A stretch of 64,000 bases of DNA from Tulasnella sp. 424 (taxonomy: Eukaryota; Basidiomycota; Agaricomycetes; Cantharellales; Tulasnellaceae): positions 1-64,000 of the forward strand of contig WSUB01000166.1 in NCBI GenBank assembly GCA_019633425.1. Direction: 5' to 3'. Below, in pieces: positions 10,985-22,065 of the stretch; within the stretch, counting starts at the first letter, position 1, and every line of letters begins with the position of its first letter. The notes below the pieces were generated by a model. That model was not told the origin of the DNA, ran no database searches, and worked only from the letters and a program-made list of their open reading frames with translations. A program made the translations under genes and the position numbers.

Positions 10985-11095
10985 GATTCGCAAATTTAAA
11001 TCAATCATGTGGCCCTGCAGCATCGTGACCTTAACTCCCACTCTCCCGCACTAACGATATGAGACAGCAGCGGATTTTCCTTTGTGTACGCTCAT
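10985..11095 (+). pseudogene. Relic of the transporter 5' flank
   Basis: About 110 bases match 19745-19835, the sequence upstream of the transporter ATG: gtgac, actcccac, acgatat, then tttgtgtacgctc. No coding part remains. It occupies the same place relative to copy 5 as the transporter does to copy 10, so it is another boundary marker of the repeated unit. Confidence 0.6.
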
Positions 11096-11099
11096 GGGT

Positions 11100-11815
11100 C
11101 GATAAATAATACCGAGAGCTCCTCCGAGAAGTGCCATTCTTGAATCAGGCAGCTAGGCTCGCCCCCAACGTAAAAACGAGTAACCACTTCAGTTTTATTT
11201 TCGCGGTTTCTGGTAGCGAAGGCAAGAATGTTGAGCTATTTTTAGTCATTTGTTTTCAGTGCAAGGACCCCCTGACGCACCCGGCTCGCAAATCCAGAAA
11301 CATGCCCCCCCGAAGATATATCAAATTGTAAGTTCGGTCCGCACTGACCTGCTTTATTACCCAAAGCTGAAAGTCTACAGAAGTCTACAGCATGGTCGGT
11401 ATTGCGCGGCCAACAAACCCATCCCGCGCCAAATCGGACATCACCTACAACAAATACGGTTTAGTGACCCACGTTGAACGCGTTGTGGACATCCATAAAG
11501 CCCCATGTGACACCGTCAAAAGCTTCTTATCTTCTTATTTATGAGTGTATACACACCCTCCGAGAATTCTTGAGACGATCCCTCGGTGAGGTAGGCTGAG
11601 GCGCGTTCTGAATGTTTGTTGCACCTGGGATCTTGGTGCTTATCGATGCCATTCGCCCAGGTTCATAGGCTGAACGAGTACCCATGTCTCGCGAAAAGCA
11701 GAGGTGATAGAGGCTGTCCACTCGACCCCTGCAGATTTACGGGGGCCGGACCATTTCCATTTGAGCGGCCTCGTGACTAAGACCCCCCTTTACATTAAGC
11801 CGAATCATGGCTTTA
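11100..11815 (-). pseudogene. 5' half of an A lectin with stops (copy 6)
   Basis: Exons 1-3 of an A lectin are recognisable: EGVYTLINKKIRSF followed by a stop, an exon-2 region ending MFLDLRAG, and an exon-3 region with ENKTEVV and IQEWHFSEE. Exons 4-7 are missing and the frame is shifted in exon 1. It begins 22 bases after the stop of copy 7, repeating the B-A arrangement. Confidence 0.82.
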
Positions 11816-11836
11816 GGATGAATTTCTACTTTCCTC

Positions 11837-13572
11837 CTAGAACATAGCGAATGTAGGCTCAAAACCGAACTCATCGAGAGCTGCGGTACCGTACTCCTTT
11901 CCGCTCTGCGCGTCAAAGAACACGAGACTGAACATATCCTGTGAGAGGTACCAGTTGTATGCTGTAGGACCTTTCCGTGCTTGGCCATATATCATGCCAA
12001 AGAGGATGCAGTAGCCGTGGATCTGTTTTTTCGCCATTAGACAGCTTGGCTGGCGGGAGATGGTGCGAGAAGCAGCTCACATCAGCTTGAAAGCGGTTTC
12101 TCGCCCAAATCGTCACCACGCTTTTCATGTTTATCACAAAGTGATCGTGGTCAAAGAGATGAGGGCGGATAGGCTGATGAAAAAGGCCTGTATCTTTCCA
12201 AAGGTTTCTGCGAAGGTGGTAGGGTAGGATGAAATAGCTGTATTGAAAACATCCCCGACATTAGCTCGGATACAGAAGAGATGAGCTATGACGTACTGAG
12301 CGGATTCCCCGTGCGTCTGGAAAAGAAGAGGCCCAATGTCTAATTCCAATACCGTGAAGAGCTTCCTGCTCGCTCCCTCCCGCTGGGTCTGCTATATACA
12401 TACATGGTGGTAGATCTGGTGACATACTATATAACCTAGTGTCATCTTCGCCCGACACCTCCATTCGACTCCAGTTTGGGCAAGCCGGTCACCACCAGGA
12501 TGACAACCGACTGCTGCCCTGGGGGGGTACGAAGACCAAAGGCACCCCCAAGGCAGAGGGGGAGAAGAGTGGGATGGGGGTGGGTGAAAAGACGTTGCTA
12601 TCGCGGAGAGGGTAGAGAGGGGATGGTGGTGAGAGGTGACCATGTTTGGTGGTCCCACGCATCCCCTTTTGGTCCGCGAGCTGTAGGACTCACTCAGCCA
12701 TGAGTCCTCGCAAATTTCTAGGCCGGTGCGGCTCATCGGCTCGAAGCTCCACAGTTGATGGTCGACGTCCGCTGCTTCTTCCGAGCATGTCACGATAGCG
12801 CCACTTTTAGAATTACTGTGTTTAAGATAAATGGGATATTAGTGGGTCGACGAAGACCGATGGTACATATATTCAAGCGGCCGGGCTCACCCTCCCAGAA
12901 TTTCGAGGAACGTGTTCGTCGAAGAGCACCGAATCCTGTGCAAGAGATATATCAAGGTAAGGACGGTGAAGACTCAGGTTCCGACTGACGTGTAATATTG
13001 AAACTCCCGCTCTTCGATGCGCCATTCTTGGTAAGCTCGGTCGGGATCCCCGAGCTCTCGTGGCCAGCCAACAACTTGAGAACCATTATCGCGTGTTCTG
13101 AGTAGATAGAAGTTAATATGGTATATGATGCAATCATTTTTCATTTTCCGGAGGCTTGAGAATCGACGCACCCTCCCTTCAAATTCAGAACCGTACCGCT
13201 CGCTAGATTCTTCACGGTATACGTACCGTTCAACCCATCCTTCTTTATAATCCATAGCTGATTTCCGACGTAATCTTGATCCATAACTTGCTCGTGTCCT
13301 TGAACCCGAGTTCCTCTGTCCGCGCTCCCTGTACAATTCCAATATTATTGAATATTACAGGTCACGGTGGTCGTTATCAGTGCCATACCGAAAGCCATAT
13401 CAATAGAAGATCTTGATTTCTTGTTTGTAAGAATATACATTCCCTCTCGCACTTGAAGGGGTTGTTCGTGGTTAACCTCAGATCCCAGAAGTTGAATTTC
13501 GGCCTTGTTACTCCCCCCTTCAGGCCTTGAATCATTGTTCCCCAGCAGCATCTGTCGATCCACGTTGTTCAT
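11837..13572 (-). pseudogene. B lectin disrupted by a ~340-base insertion (copy 7)
   Basis: All seven B exons are recognisable, from exon 1 (REGMYILTNKKSRSSIDM, ATG 13572) to the tail DEFGFEPTFAMF with TAG at 11837-11839. QxW strands are NQLWIIKKD, YQEWRIEER and HQLWSFE; the protease-like domain has FDHDHFVINMKSVV and GYCILFGMIYG. Exon 5 is split: homology to copy 10 stops near 12368 and resumes near 12711. The foreign stretch introduces stops, so the intact product cannot be made unless it is spliced out. The MOA catalytic positions read His, Thr and Asp. Confidence 0.82.
12369..12710. other. Foreign insertion in exon 5 of lectin copy 7
   Basis: Roughly 340 bases with no counterpart in any other lectin copy. 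The 3' end contains an 8-base inverted repeat, aggactca/tgagtcct at 12686-12710, and the middle is G-rich. No terminal inverted repeat, poly-A tail or clear target duplication could be defined, so its class is unknown. Confidence 0.6.
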
Positions 13573-13689
13573 AGGTCGTGTTCGTTTCAAGATCTATACG
13601 TGTGTGATGGTCGAAGATACCAGCGGTAGTCCTGGCAGTGGAGTAACACGTGGAACATGCAACGGGCCTCTGTTTTGCCTCATTTGGCC

Positions 13690-14487
13690 TACTTGAGAAC
13701 GTTTATTTATGCATTTGTCAGCACCAAAAAAGGAACGAACACAGGATTCTCAAACCAACTAGGTTGCCCCTCGTCACCGTCATGACGTCCAAGTTACCTC
13801 ACATTAATTCTGTGCAATGACGATTTGGGAATTTGTGTACGCTCCTGGTTGATAGGACAATACCAGACATCTCATAACGTGACTTGAATGTTCGCTGGCA
13901 GTCGAGAATTCCGCAGTGAGTACGGGGATCGGTAGTCTCCCGGGGGCAGACTAAATACAACTTTTTGTGGGGGAGGGTAGGTGCGTTGTATTTAGGGGAT
14001 CGGCGACTTGAGCTCCGGGCGCCGTGCCTGAACATCCTGACGGGAAAGTCCAAAGATTGGCTGCGCCCCAACTAAAATCTCTCCCCTCACTTTCAGTCTC
14101 AACTCTACCATGGCCCTCCCATCAACATCCAGATTACCAGCAAGAAACGAAGGAGAAACCACAAGTCTAGACGAATACTCAGACGCTACTTCTTCTTCCC
14201 CATTGTCGCCCGATTCGCCTACTCAGCAGCTTATTCTACTACAGGAACAGGACGACTTACCGGAATTTGAGCTTTGGCAGAGTGACGATGAGGATGAAGA
14301 AGAAAGAGGAGGTGACGTGGAAGGAGGCAGGAGGCGGTCAATGCACCAGCGACAAAGGTCGGATGATGTGCTGGGAAACGCTTCCCTAATGAGGGCATCG
14401 ACACATGGACAAACGCCAGTCGCCCCTCTCCCGATAGCACTTCCACTGTTACCATGTGTTTTATCAAGCCAAATTCGGAGAATTTAA
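13690..14487 (+). pseudogene. Duplicated 5' flank and truncated first exon of the transporter
   Basis: Bases 13690-14404 are a close copy of 19650-20310, covering the 5' flank and the first ~97 codons of the transporter gene. The ATG (14110), the DEYSDATSSSPLSPDSPTQQ stretch and the acidic DDEDEEERGG block are kept in frame. Homology ends after ASLMRAST, and the frame runs on for 28 unrelated codons to a stop at 14487, with none of the membrane segments. It lies upstream of copy 7 and also carries the empty target site of the TIR element (ggcctacttgag at 13687-13694). Confidence 0.85.
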
Positions 14488-14764
14488 ATGCCATAGCTTT
14501 CTGCTTACCTTAAGTCTTGTATGTTTGACTCTGCACTCATATGTGGAGATGATTTTGATAGTCCAACCTTTGAAGGAGCGGGATGCTCGTCGAACCTCAC
14601 TTCAGTTTCGGACTAACTTCCTCAATGAGAAGAATGCAATCCTACTCGAGCGAGCGAGGGATCAACCAGTTTCTGTCCTTGAGTCCTTGGCGTAGGCGCG
14701 AACGCGAATGTCGCGTTCAGAGGCCATATTATGGTATTTCCCATTGGGTAAAAAGTATCATCAA

Positions 14765-14945
14765 TCATAGCATAGCAGACTTAGTCTCAAAGCCGAAGTC
14801 ATCGAGCGCCGCTGGCGTATACTCCTTTCCGGTTTGGGCGTCGAAGAAAACGAGAGACCTCATATCGGGTGACAAAGTTGTAAGCCTTGGGACCCTGCCT
14901 TGATTCTCCAAATACGATACCAAAGAGGACAGAATAGCCCTGCAT
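14765..14945 (-). pseudogene. Solo last exon of an A lectin
   Basis: Last-exon homology (LFGIV, then MRSLVFFDAQTGKEYTPA, DDFGFET) runs from 14945 to 14765, with a small deletion that removes the NWYL residues and shifts the frame, and a changed C-terminus. No other exons are near. Bases 14488-14764 upstream show nothing recognisable. Confidence 0.75.
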
Positions 14946-15147
14946 TTGTCGGCATTCAAATGAATCAACGTGGAGCGGAAATACATCGGGATTGGAACTT
15001 ACGTATTCTCAAGGATCCGCTGACCCACTTGTTCTGTTGGTTCCCCAGAACTGAGATGGGGTATTCGGCCGTCGACGTTTTTACAACATACGGCCGCACT
15101 GCGGGTGGAGCTTTTGTATTACAGCATATATGACTCTCTTGGAGGTC

Positions 15148-16607
15148 TCAAAACATAGCAAACGTAGGCTCGAATCCAAAGTCATCAAGCGCTGCTGCTG
15201 TGTACTCCGCCCCAGTTTGAGCATCGAAGAAAATTAGGGACCTCATGTCGCGCGACAGATACCAATTGTAAGCCCTCGGACCTTCTCTTGCTGTTCCAAA
15301 TACGATACCGAAGAGGACAGAGTAGCCCTAGATTTCGCCACAGTCGGATTATCAGGGCGGAGCTAAGGTTCCAAAGCAGCGAGCTTACGGAGATGCGCAG
15401 TTTATCTCGTGCCCAAGTAATCATCGCATCTTTGGCTTTAATGACAAAGTCGGGGTAGTCAAATGTGTTCCGGGAAATGGCCTGATCGAGCAGTTTGGTT
15501 TCATTCCAGATGGTGGTCCGAAGTTCGTAAGGTAGAACGAGGTACCTGAAACGGGACACAGTGAGTCCTGCATCATTCCTACGCCCAAGAACGCTCTCAT
15601 AACACTTACTCGTCATTATCACCATATGGATGAAATAGATGATTAATGAGGTCCGGTTTCCATGAACTCATTACGCCCTTTATCTCGAGAGTCGTCCGGC
15701 TGACGCGCTCGAAGCTCCAAAGCTGGAGGTCCCGATCCTGGGTGGCACCGGAGCAAGATACGATTCTCCAGTCTTTTGTACTTCTGAAAGGCGCCCGTTC
15801 AATAGTTGGGTGAAGGAGTGTGGGTTGCAGACCAAGCGGAAGGACGTACTCGTCATCCATCTCAAGGAAAGTTCCAGTTCCAGCGCACTGAATTCTGTAC
15901 ACACTCCCTAAAATTAATTAGTCTGTTTGCGAGATATTTATGATCTCTGACGTGTAATATCCCGGGACCTCTTCAGAGATGCGCCATTCTTGTTTCGGGC
16001 GGCTAGGCTCGCTCCCAGCGTAGCTACCAACCACAGCTTGAGCTTTGTCTTCGCTGTTTCTGATGGAGAAAACAAGGAGGTTAGAGTCTTTCCAAGTTGC
16101 CTCTCTTTTCAGTAAAGGAACCACTTGACACACCCGGCTCCCAAATCCAGGAATGTGCCAGCCCGAAGGTACATTAATCTGTAGGCTCCACCCTCATTAG
16201 CCTTCTTTAGTACCCAAAACTGAAAGTCTGCGTCTTGATTGGTAATGCGCGGATATCCAACGCACGCCATGTTGGGCCGGATATCACCTACAACAAAACA
16301 CGATTTAACGCCCCGTTATTGAATCCGTGATAGGCGTTCATAAAGCACCATACGACACTGTCAGAAATTTTCTTATCTTCTTATTTGTGAGTGTATATAC
16401 ACCCTCCAGGAATCCTTGGGTCGCGCCCTCAGTGACGTAGGCTGGTGGCTCGTTCTGAGTACTTGTTGCATCTTGCATCTTGGTGCTCGCCGATACCATT
16501 CGCTTAGGTTCTTCGGCTAATGAATACGCAGGTCTTGCGAGATACAGAAGTGGTAAGGTCTGTCCACGCGGTCCATGCATGTTTACGGAGGGCCGTGCCA
16601 TTTCCAT
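15148..16607 (-). CDS. MOA-like chimerolectin, copy 9 (subfamily A)
   Basis: Close paralogue of copy 3, seven exons, frame preserved at the junctions checked. Exon 1 starts at ATG 16607 in the context aaaATGGAAATGG, which is conserved in most A copies; the ATG used in copy 3 is ACG here. Exon 1 carries EGVYTLTNKKIRKFLTV; later exons have FQFWVLKKA, TFLDLGAG, KQEWRISEE, QCAGTGTFLEMDDE and QLWSFE. The C-terminal domain has FDYPDFVIKAKDAM, AYNWYLSRDM and the tail DDFGFEPTFAMF, TGA at 15148-15150. In the acidic motif the residue after the Tyr is Pro rather than Asp, a further change in the presumed metal or active site. About 360 residues. The start lies 98 bases after the stop of copy 10. Confidence 0.83.
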
Positions 16608-16705
16608 TTTCAGCAGCCGTGTGACTGAAGGCCGTCTCGCAATATATTAATAAGGATTTTTTTTAAAGGAGAACCATTGCTTTAGAATGAATTTTTACTT
16701 TCTTA

Positions 16706-18063
16706 CTAGAAGACAGCGAATGTAGGCTCAAACCCGAATCCATTGAGAGCTGCGGCGCTGTACTCCTTTCCGCTCTGCGCGTCAAAGAAGACAAGGTTGA
16801 ACAGATCCGGTGAGAGGTACCAGTTGTATGCCGTAGGACCTCTCCGCGCTTTGCCGTATATCATGCCGAATAGGACGCAGTAGCCGCGGATCTGTGGTTT
16901 CCCAGTTAGACGGTTTGGCTAACTAGAAAGGGTGCACGAAAAGCAGCTCACATCAGCTCGGTGAAAGCGGTTTCTCGCCCAAACCGTGACTGCATTCTTC
17001 ATGTTTATCGCAAAGTGATCATGATCGAATAGATGAGGGCGGACAGGCTGATCAACAAGACCCGTATCTCTCCAACGGTTTCTACGAAGTTGCTGGGGTA
17101 GGATGAAATAGCTACATTGAAAACATCCCCGAAATGAAAAGCCATTAGCTCGGATACAGATGAGATGAGTTATGTCGTACTGAGCGGATTCTCCGTGTGT
17201 TTGCAAGAGAAGAGGTCCAAAGTTTGGTTTCCATGAGGTGAAGAGTTCCCTGATTTGTGAGCCGGTGCGGCTGACCGGCTCGAAGCACCAGAGCTGATGG
17301 TCGATGTCCGCTGCTGCTTGTGAACATGTTATGGTGGTGCCATTTCCAGAGTTCCTGGTATTAAGACATGAGATATAGCGGGGCCGACGGAGAAGGTGGC
17401 GCCTTCGAAGGGATGAGCTCACCCTCCGGGAACTTCGAGGAATGTATTTGTCCGAGAGCATCGAATCCTACATAAGGAATGGAGTGAGGTTAAGATAGTT
17501 GAAACTCGGCCTCCTGCTAACGTGTAATATTCGGGCTCTCGTTCTTCGATGAGCCACTCTTGGTTAGCTCGGCTGGGAGGCCTTAGCTCTCGAGGCCAGC
17601 CACCAGCCCGAGAACCATTTCCGCGTTCTCTAAGAAAGACAAAGTTAATAGCACGGATAATGTGCATAAGAGTTGTCCTCTGTAGTTTTAGGAGTCGCTG
17701 ACGTACCCCCCGAGCAAATCCAAGAATGTCCCACCCTGCAGATTCTTCACGGTATACGTATCGTTAAGCCCATCCCTCTTGATTATCCACAGCTGATTTC
17801 CGATATTATCTTCCGTATTTGGCTGACATCCTAGAATTCTTGTGCCTCTGCCCCCGTTGCCTGCCCAATCCCAATATGAGTAAGCTATTACTAGACTTGT
17901 CAGCGAGTGTAACTGTGACCCGTGCCATACCGTCAGACAGATCAAGAACAGTTCTTGACTTCTTGTTTGTGAGCATATACATTCCCTCTTGCACTTGCAT
18001 GGCCCCTCCGTCGTTAGTTGCGTCGTTCTCCCCCGTAAAGATTCCTTGTGGAAGGTCAGCCAT
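16706..18063 (-). CDS. MOA-like chimerolectin, copy 10 (subfamily B, best-preserved)
   Basis: Seven exons (18063-17931, 17884-17707, 17629-17522, 17467-17423, 17354-17181, 17111-16952, 16891-16706) total 984 bases in frame, giving 327 residues. Residues ~25-205 form a ricin-B beta-trefoil with QxW strands NQLWIIK, NQEWLIE and HQLWCFE. Residues ~210-327 match the papain-fold domain of MOA, a GalNAc/Gal-type lectin with Ca-dependent cysteine-protease activity toxic to nematodes. At the catalytic positions (Cys215, His257 and Glu274 in MOA, by eye alignment) this protein has His243, Thr286 and Asp303, so catalysis is probably lost. No signal peptide is seen. Transcription would run on into copy 9 after 98 bases. 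Likely role: cytoplasmic defence lectin or dimeric binding scaffold; inferred. Confidence 0.88.
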
Positions 18064-18183
18064 AGGTTCGTTTGAAGTACGGTATGTGCGCGATGGTCGA
18101 CGTTAAAAACGGTTGTTGTGCCAGTGGAGGGGCGTGTGGAACGTGCGGCAGGCAGGCCTCTATTTCGCCTCTTTTGGCCTACT

Positions 18184-19642
18184 CACTGTAGAAAATCTCG
18201 CCTGGTAGGATGTCCCGGTTCACCCGTTAAGGCCGAAAATGCCACCGGTTCACCCGGGAAAATTCATCCTGGGTTGACCACCTAACTAAGTCCTCACCTC
18301 CCTCCCAGTAAACTTGGACTGGTCAACCGTACTCGAGAACAGGTGTACCGTTTGGCAAACCGGTACACACGTTAAGTCAACATGCAGTTAGCATGGCGTG
18401 CGCGAGACAATTTGGAGAAGCCAGTATGTGTAAATGAATATCTTTATGGGAGAACGGGAGATAAGTATACCTAAGTCTAATCCTAATCCCCTTCATCCGA
18501 TGTCACTATCAATGAACGAAGTTTCGAAGTTCTTGCGAGCTTATATCATTATAGAGCGAGTGCTCGTATACGATCAACGATGAACCACGCAATTCTCAGG
18601 CCAATGCCGCCCACAGCGCATTTGCTAGGGTTGAGATTAGGTGGCTGGAAGCTGCGTCGCGTCGCGTCCATTCGTGTGTTGCTGCGAGTGTGCAAATGCG
18701 TGCGGCGTGCGCGCGTCCAAGTTTAAACCGAACACAAAAGTAGAACAATATTTATTTGTTTGTTCTATACGCGTTCTACTCTTGACCATCACCCCCCTCC
18801 CTTCGCTTTCCCGCAGTACAGCCCTCAAGCCAGATCGCCCATGAAATCAAATCAATTGCGAAGGGACTTCAGGGGCTAGAGGGTAGTACTCTGACTTAAC
18901 AGGGGTTTGGCCGTGCTCTTACATGTTGTATTGCTTAGTCCGAGTCGCGTCCCAGCGCCCAACCACAGCTGCGGGAGCAACTGAAACGCAGACTCTGGCG
19001 CGTCAGCGAGTCGCCGCTAATGGGAACGCCATCTACGACTTCATATCTACTAATTCCAGTCTCGGAACTGCCCTTGCCAAGTCACCAAACGCGTCCGCCG
19101 GCCACTCTCGGACTCGCTCTGCACGCATATTCACGGGTAAGTTGTCACGCTCGTTGTTTGGATGCTCAGGCTGATGGTTGATGTTGGGAGTTCCGGTCAA
19201 TTGTCCAGTCCCACTCGCCCTCGGTCATCTGCCCGGGACCGTCTGGCTTCTCAACGTCCAACTCGGATCCCGCCGGCACTTCCCTCCCTTTTTATTTAGG
19301 CATCCGCTCTGGGCACTCTCTTTAGCCTTCGCACGCCCGTCCTTGTGTTAAAGTTGACTAGCTCTAATATATTGTGTTTGATTATGTACGCTGTGTGAGC
19401 CCGTGGGTCCACCAGGAGGTCCTCGATCTACTGATATACCGTTGACAAGACCCGGTTCACCGAACCGGTCCACCAATACAAACTTACTGGTCAACGCGGT
19501 AAACAGGCGGACGCCGCCTATTAGGTTTCTCGTGTGTTACCCTGTAAGATGATCACCGGTACCCCAAGAAAACGAAACGGTCGGCACATTAGAATCGAAT
19601 TGGATGGCCAGTTAATTCTACCGAGGGAGATTTTCTACAGTA
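18184..19642. mobile_element. Non-autonomous TIR DNA transposon, 1459 bp
   Basis: The ends are inverted repeats: cACTGTAGAAAATCTC at 18184 and its complement ending at 19642, 15 identical bases followed by about 11 partly matching ones. TACT flanks both sides (18180-18183, 19643-19646). A duplicated locus at 13687-13694 has the same flanks with a single TACT and no insert, which fixes the boundaries. Subterminal regions carry repeated cggttcaccc-type motifs. No ORF above about 83 codons and no transposase motif is seen, so it must rely on an enzyme encoded elsewhere. The CACTG start recalls CACTA elements, but a 4-base target duplication is not typical of them, so the superfamily is open. Confidence 0.82.
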
Positions 19643-20013
19643 TACTTGAGAACGGAGGATGGCCTTTGCTTTATTTATGCATTTGTCAGCATCAGAAAAT
19701 GAACGAACACAGGATTCTCAAACCAATTAGGTTGTCCCGGGTCACCGTGACATTACCTCCCAATAATTCTGTGCACTGACGATATAGAGCTGAAGCGGAC
19801 TTGAATTTGTGTACGCTCCTGGTTGATAGGACAACACCCGAGGTCACATAATGTTGCCTGAATGTTCGCTGGCAGTCCCGAATTCCGCAGTGAGGACGGG
19901 GATCGGCGACTTGAGTTCCGGGCGCCGTGCCTGAACATCCTTACGGGAAACTTCAAAGATTGACTGCGCCCCAACTAAAATCTCTCCCCCTCACTTTCAG
20001 TCTCAACTCCACC

Positions 20014-22065
20014 ATGGCCCTCCCATCAACATCCAGATCACCAGCAAGAAACGAAGGAGATACCACAAGTCTAGATGAATACTCAGACGCTACTTCTTCT
20101 TCCCCATTGTCGCCCGATTCGCCTACTCAGCAGCTTATTCTAGTACAAGAACCGGACGACTTACCGGAACTTGAACTTTGGCAGAGTGACGACGAGGATG
20201 AAGAGGAAAGAGGAGGTGACTTGGAAGGAGGCAGGAGGCGGTCAATGCACCAGCGACAAAGGTCGGAGGATGCGCTGGGAAACGCTTCCCTGATGCGGGC
20301 ATCGACAGGTGTCATTGGACCACGCAACACAGGCCTTACCGGGACCCAAATATTCACCTACTTGATCTCACCAACGCTCAAGCTCGGGGCGACCTCTTTA
20401 CTCAACCAGACACTTCGATCGACGTCGGCAGATAACCATGAAGATCAAGGTTCCCAAAACCCGGACGCGCTCTTTCCGCTACCCATACCTCTTGCCGTCC
20501 TCGCACTCTTCGTCGCTGCCGTATTGAACGCGCTGGCCGTGCAGATATGGCTCATGCTCGGCCAGTACCTTCGGAGATGGAGCTTTGAGGGTGTCGTTGG
20601 AGAGGCTTTCGTCGGGCTCACTGAGCGAAAGCACGGCACGAGAAGGAATCCGTGGAAGAAAGCTGTAGTGAGGACGACTAAAGTGTTGGTCGTCGTAGCC
20701 GCTTCGTTGCTTTGTGCAGCGTACCTACGAGGTATGCCGTTGCATTCCAGTCTGAAGTCATTTCCAGTCCGTTTGTCCTGACCGCAAGTGTACCTGCCTT
20801 CCCACAGAATCGACGGACTTGCTCGTCCCATTGGTCCCCAAGAACTCGTACACTTTTGAACGAGTTGGGGTGGCGCTTATTCTAGGCTTTCTCGTGGTGC
20901 CTTTCTTTACGGGCAAGGCGACGCTCTACTCGAAACGGATCATCTTCTCCAACTTGTTCTCGATACTTCTTTACGTGATTGTGGGAGGCGTGGTCATCGC
21001 TCACCGGTACCAAGTCCGGGCTGACAATGGCGCCAACGCAATTGGGAGTACAAAAGCCCAGCAGCATTTGATTGCGAGGGGGCCACTAAAGGTTCATTTA
21101 ACGGGCGGGGCTTGGGAGTGGCTAGGTGAGGGGTTCACCGGGGTTTTCGATACGATGCACATGCTTATCCTCTGTTCGTGCTAGATGTCGCCCTCTTTGC
21201 CTTTGCCAACCAATTTTTCACATTCCCGCTCTTCATTCCGTTTGCTCAAGCGGTGGCAAGGCAAAGAGCACAGAAGGAAGCGAATGCGCGACAGCAAACT
21301 CCTGCGACAGCAACTCCCATGTCGCCTACGACCGCGAGGCGCAACAAACGCAAGATCAAACAAGCCAATACACTCCCGACACTCGAATTCTTCTTCCTCT
21401 CTCTCATCGCATCCCTGTTCTCCGTCCTCTTGCTTTCCCTACCTTTCTTCCTCGGAACCGAACCGCTGCCGGCACCATCCCCGAACCCACCGACGGACGA
21501 TCAGTTCTCCATTCGAACGTTATTCACACTTCCGGCTTACATCGAACGCACTTACAACGCCTTGCGCGTCTTGCAAGCCGCTTACCTCCTCCTGGGCATC
21601 CCTCCGCTATGGCTCAGCGTCATCAAACCTCGCCTCACATCGACCAATATTTCCTTCCGCTGGGCACAAGACATCAAGTGGCACTGGGTCCTCTTCGTCT
21701 CTCTCATCTCCCTTGCATCTTTCGCTCCCTCAAGCCTCGCGCACTTCATCTCCCGCTCAGCAAGCTTATCCTTCATCGGTTTCTCCTTCCTCCTACCCGC
21801 ACTATTACACGTTATGGTCCACACGGTCCGCAGTCCCCTGTCGATCATCTACCCTGCCTCGACGGTATCCAGGTCAGCGGGGGATGGGAATGGGAATGGG
21901 ATGTCCGAGGCCGAGGAAGCGCTGTTGAGAAAGAAGGAGAGGAGTTTGCAGAAGAGGAGGTCGATTAGGAGAGTTGGGTGGGATTTGGCCGTTTGGCTTT
22001 TGCTGTTGCCTGTGGGAGTTATTAGTTGGAGCTGGTGGGCGGGGAGAGTGGTGGGTGCTTGGTGA
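20014..22065 (+). CDS. Multi-pass membrane transporter, possibly amino-acid permease-like
   Basis: Three exons (20014-20731, 20808-21125, 21185-22065) join in frame to 638 residues. The ATG is in CACCATGG context. The N-terminus (1-~110) is disordered and acidic (DDEDEEERGG). Hydrophobic segments follow: IPLAVLALFVAAVLNALAV, VLVVVAASLLCAAYL, VALILGFLVVPFF, ILLYVIVGGVVIA, DVALFAFANQFFTFPLFIPF, a segment after a basic loop of about 40 residues, and several more to the C-terminus, about 10 in total. The pattern FANQFFTFPLFIPFAQA and SLSFIGFSFLLPALLHVMVH loosely recalls the AAAP/Aa_trans permease fold, but no diagnostic motif is seen. Substrate unknown. Its 5' part has been copied at least three times into the lectin array. 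Confidence 0.7.

Noticed and set aside
16600..16720. Splicing that would fuse B and A lectins into one protein
   Set aside because: No GT donor is conserved just before the B stop in the several pairs, and the stop codon is kept in each. Separate ORFs on one transcript fit better.
18184..19642. Transposase gene within the TIR element
   Set aside because: The longest frames are about 83 codons, without DDE-type motifs or spliceable continuation.
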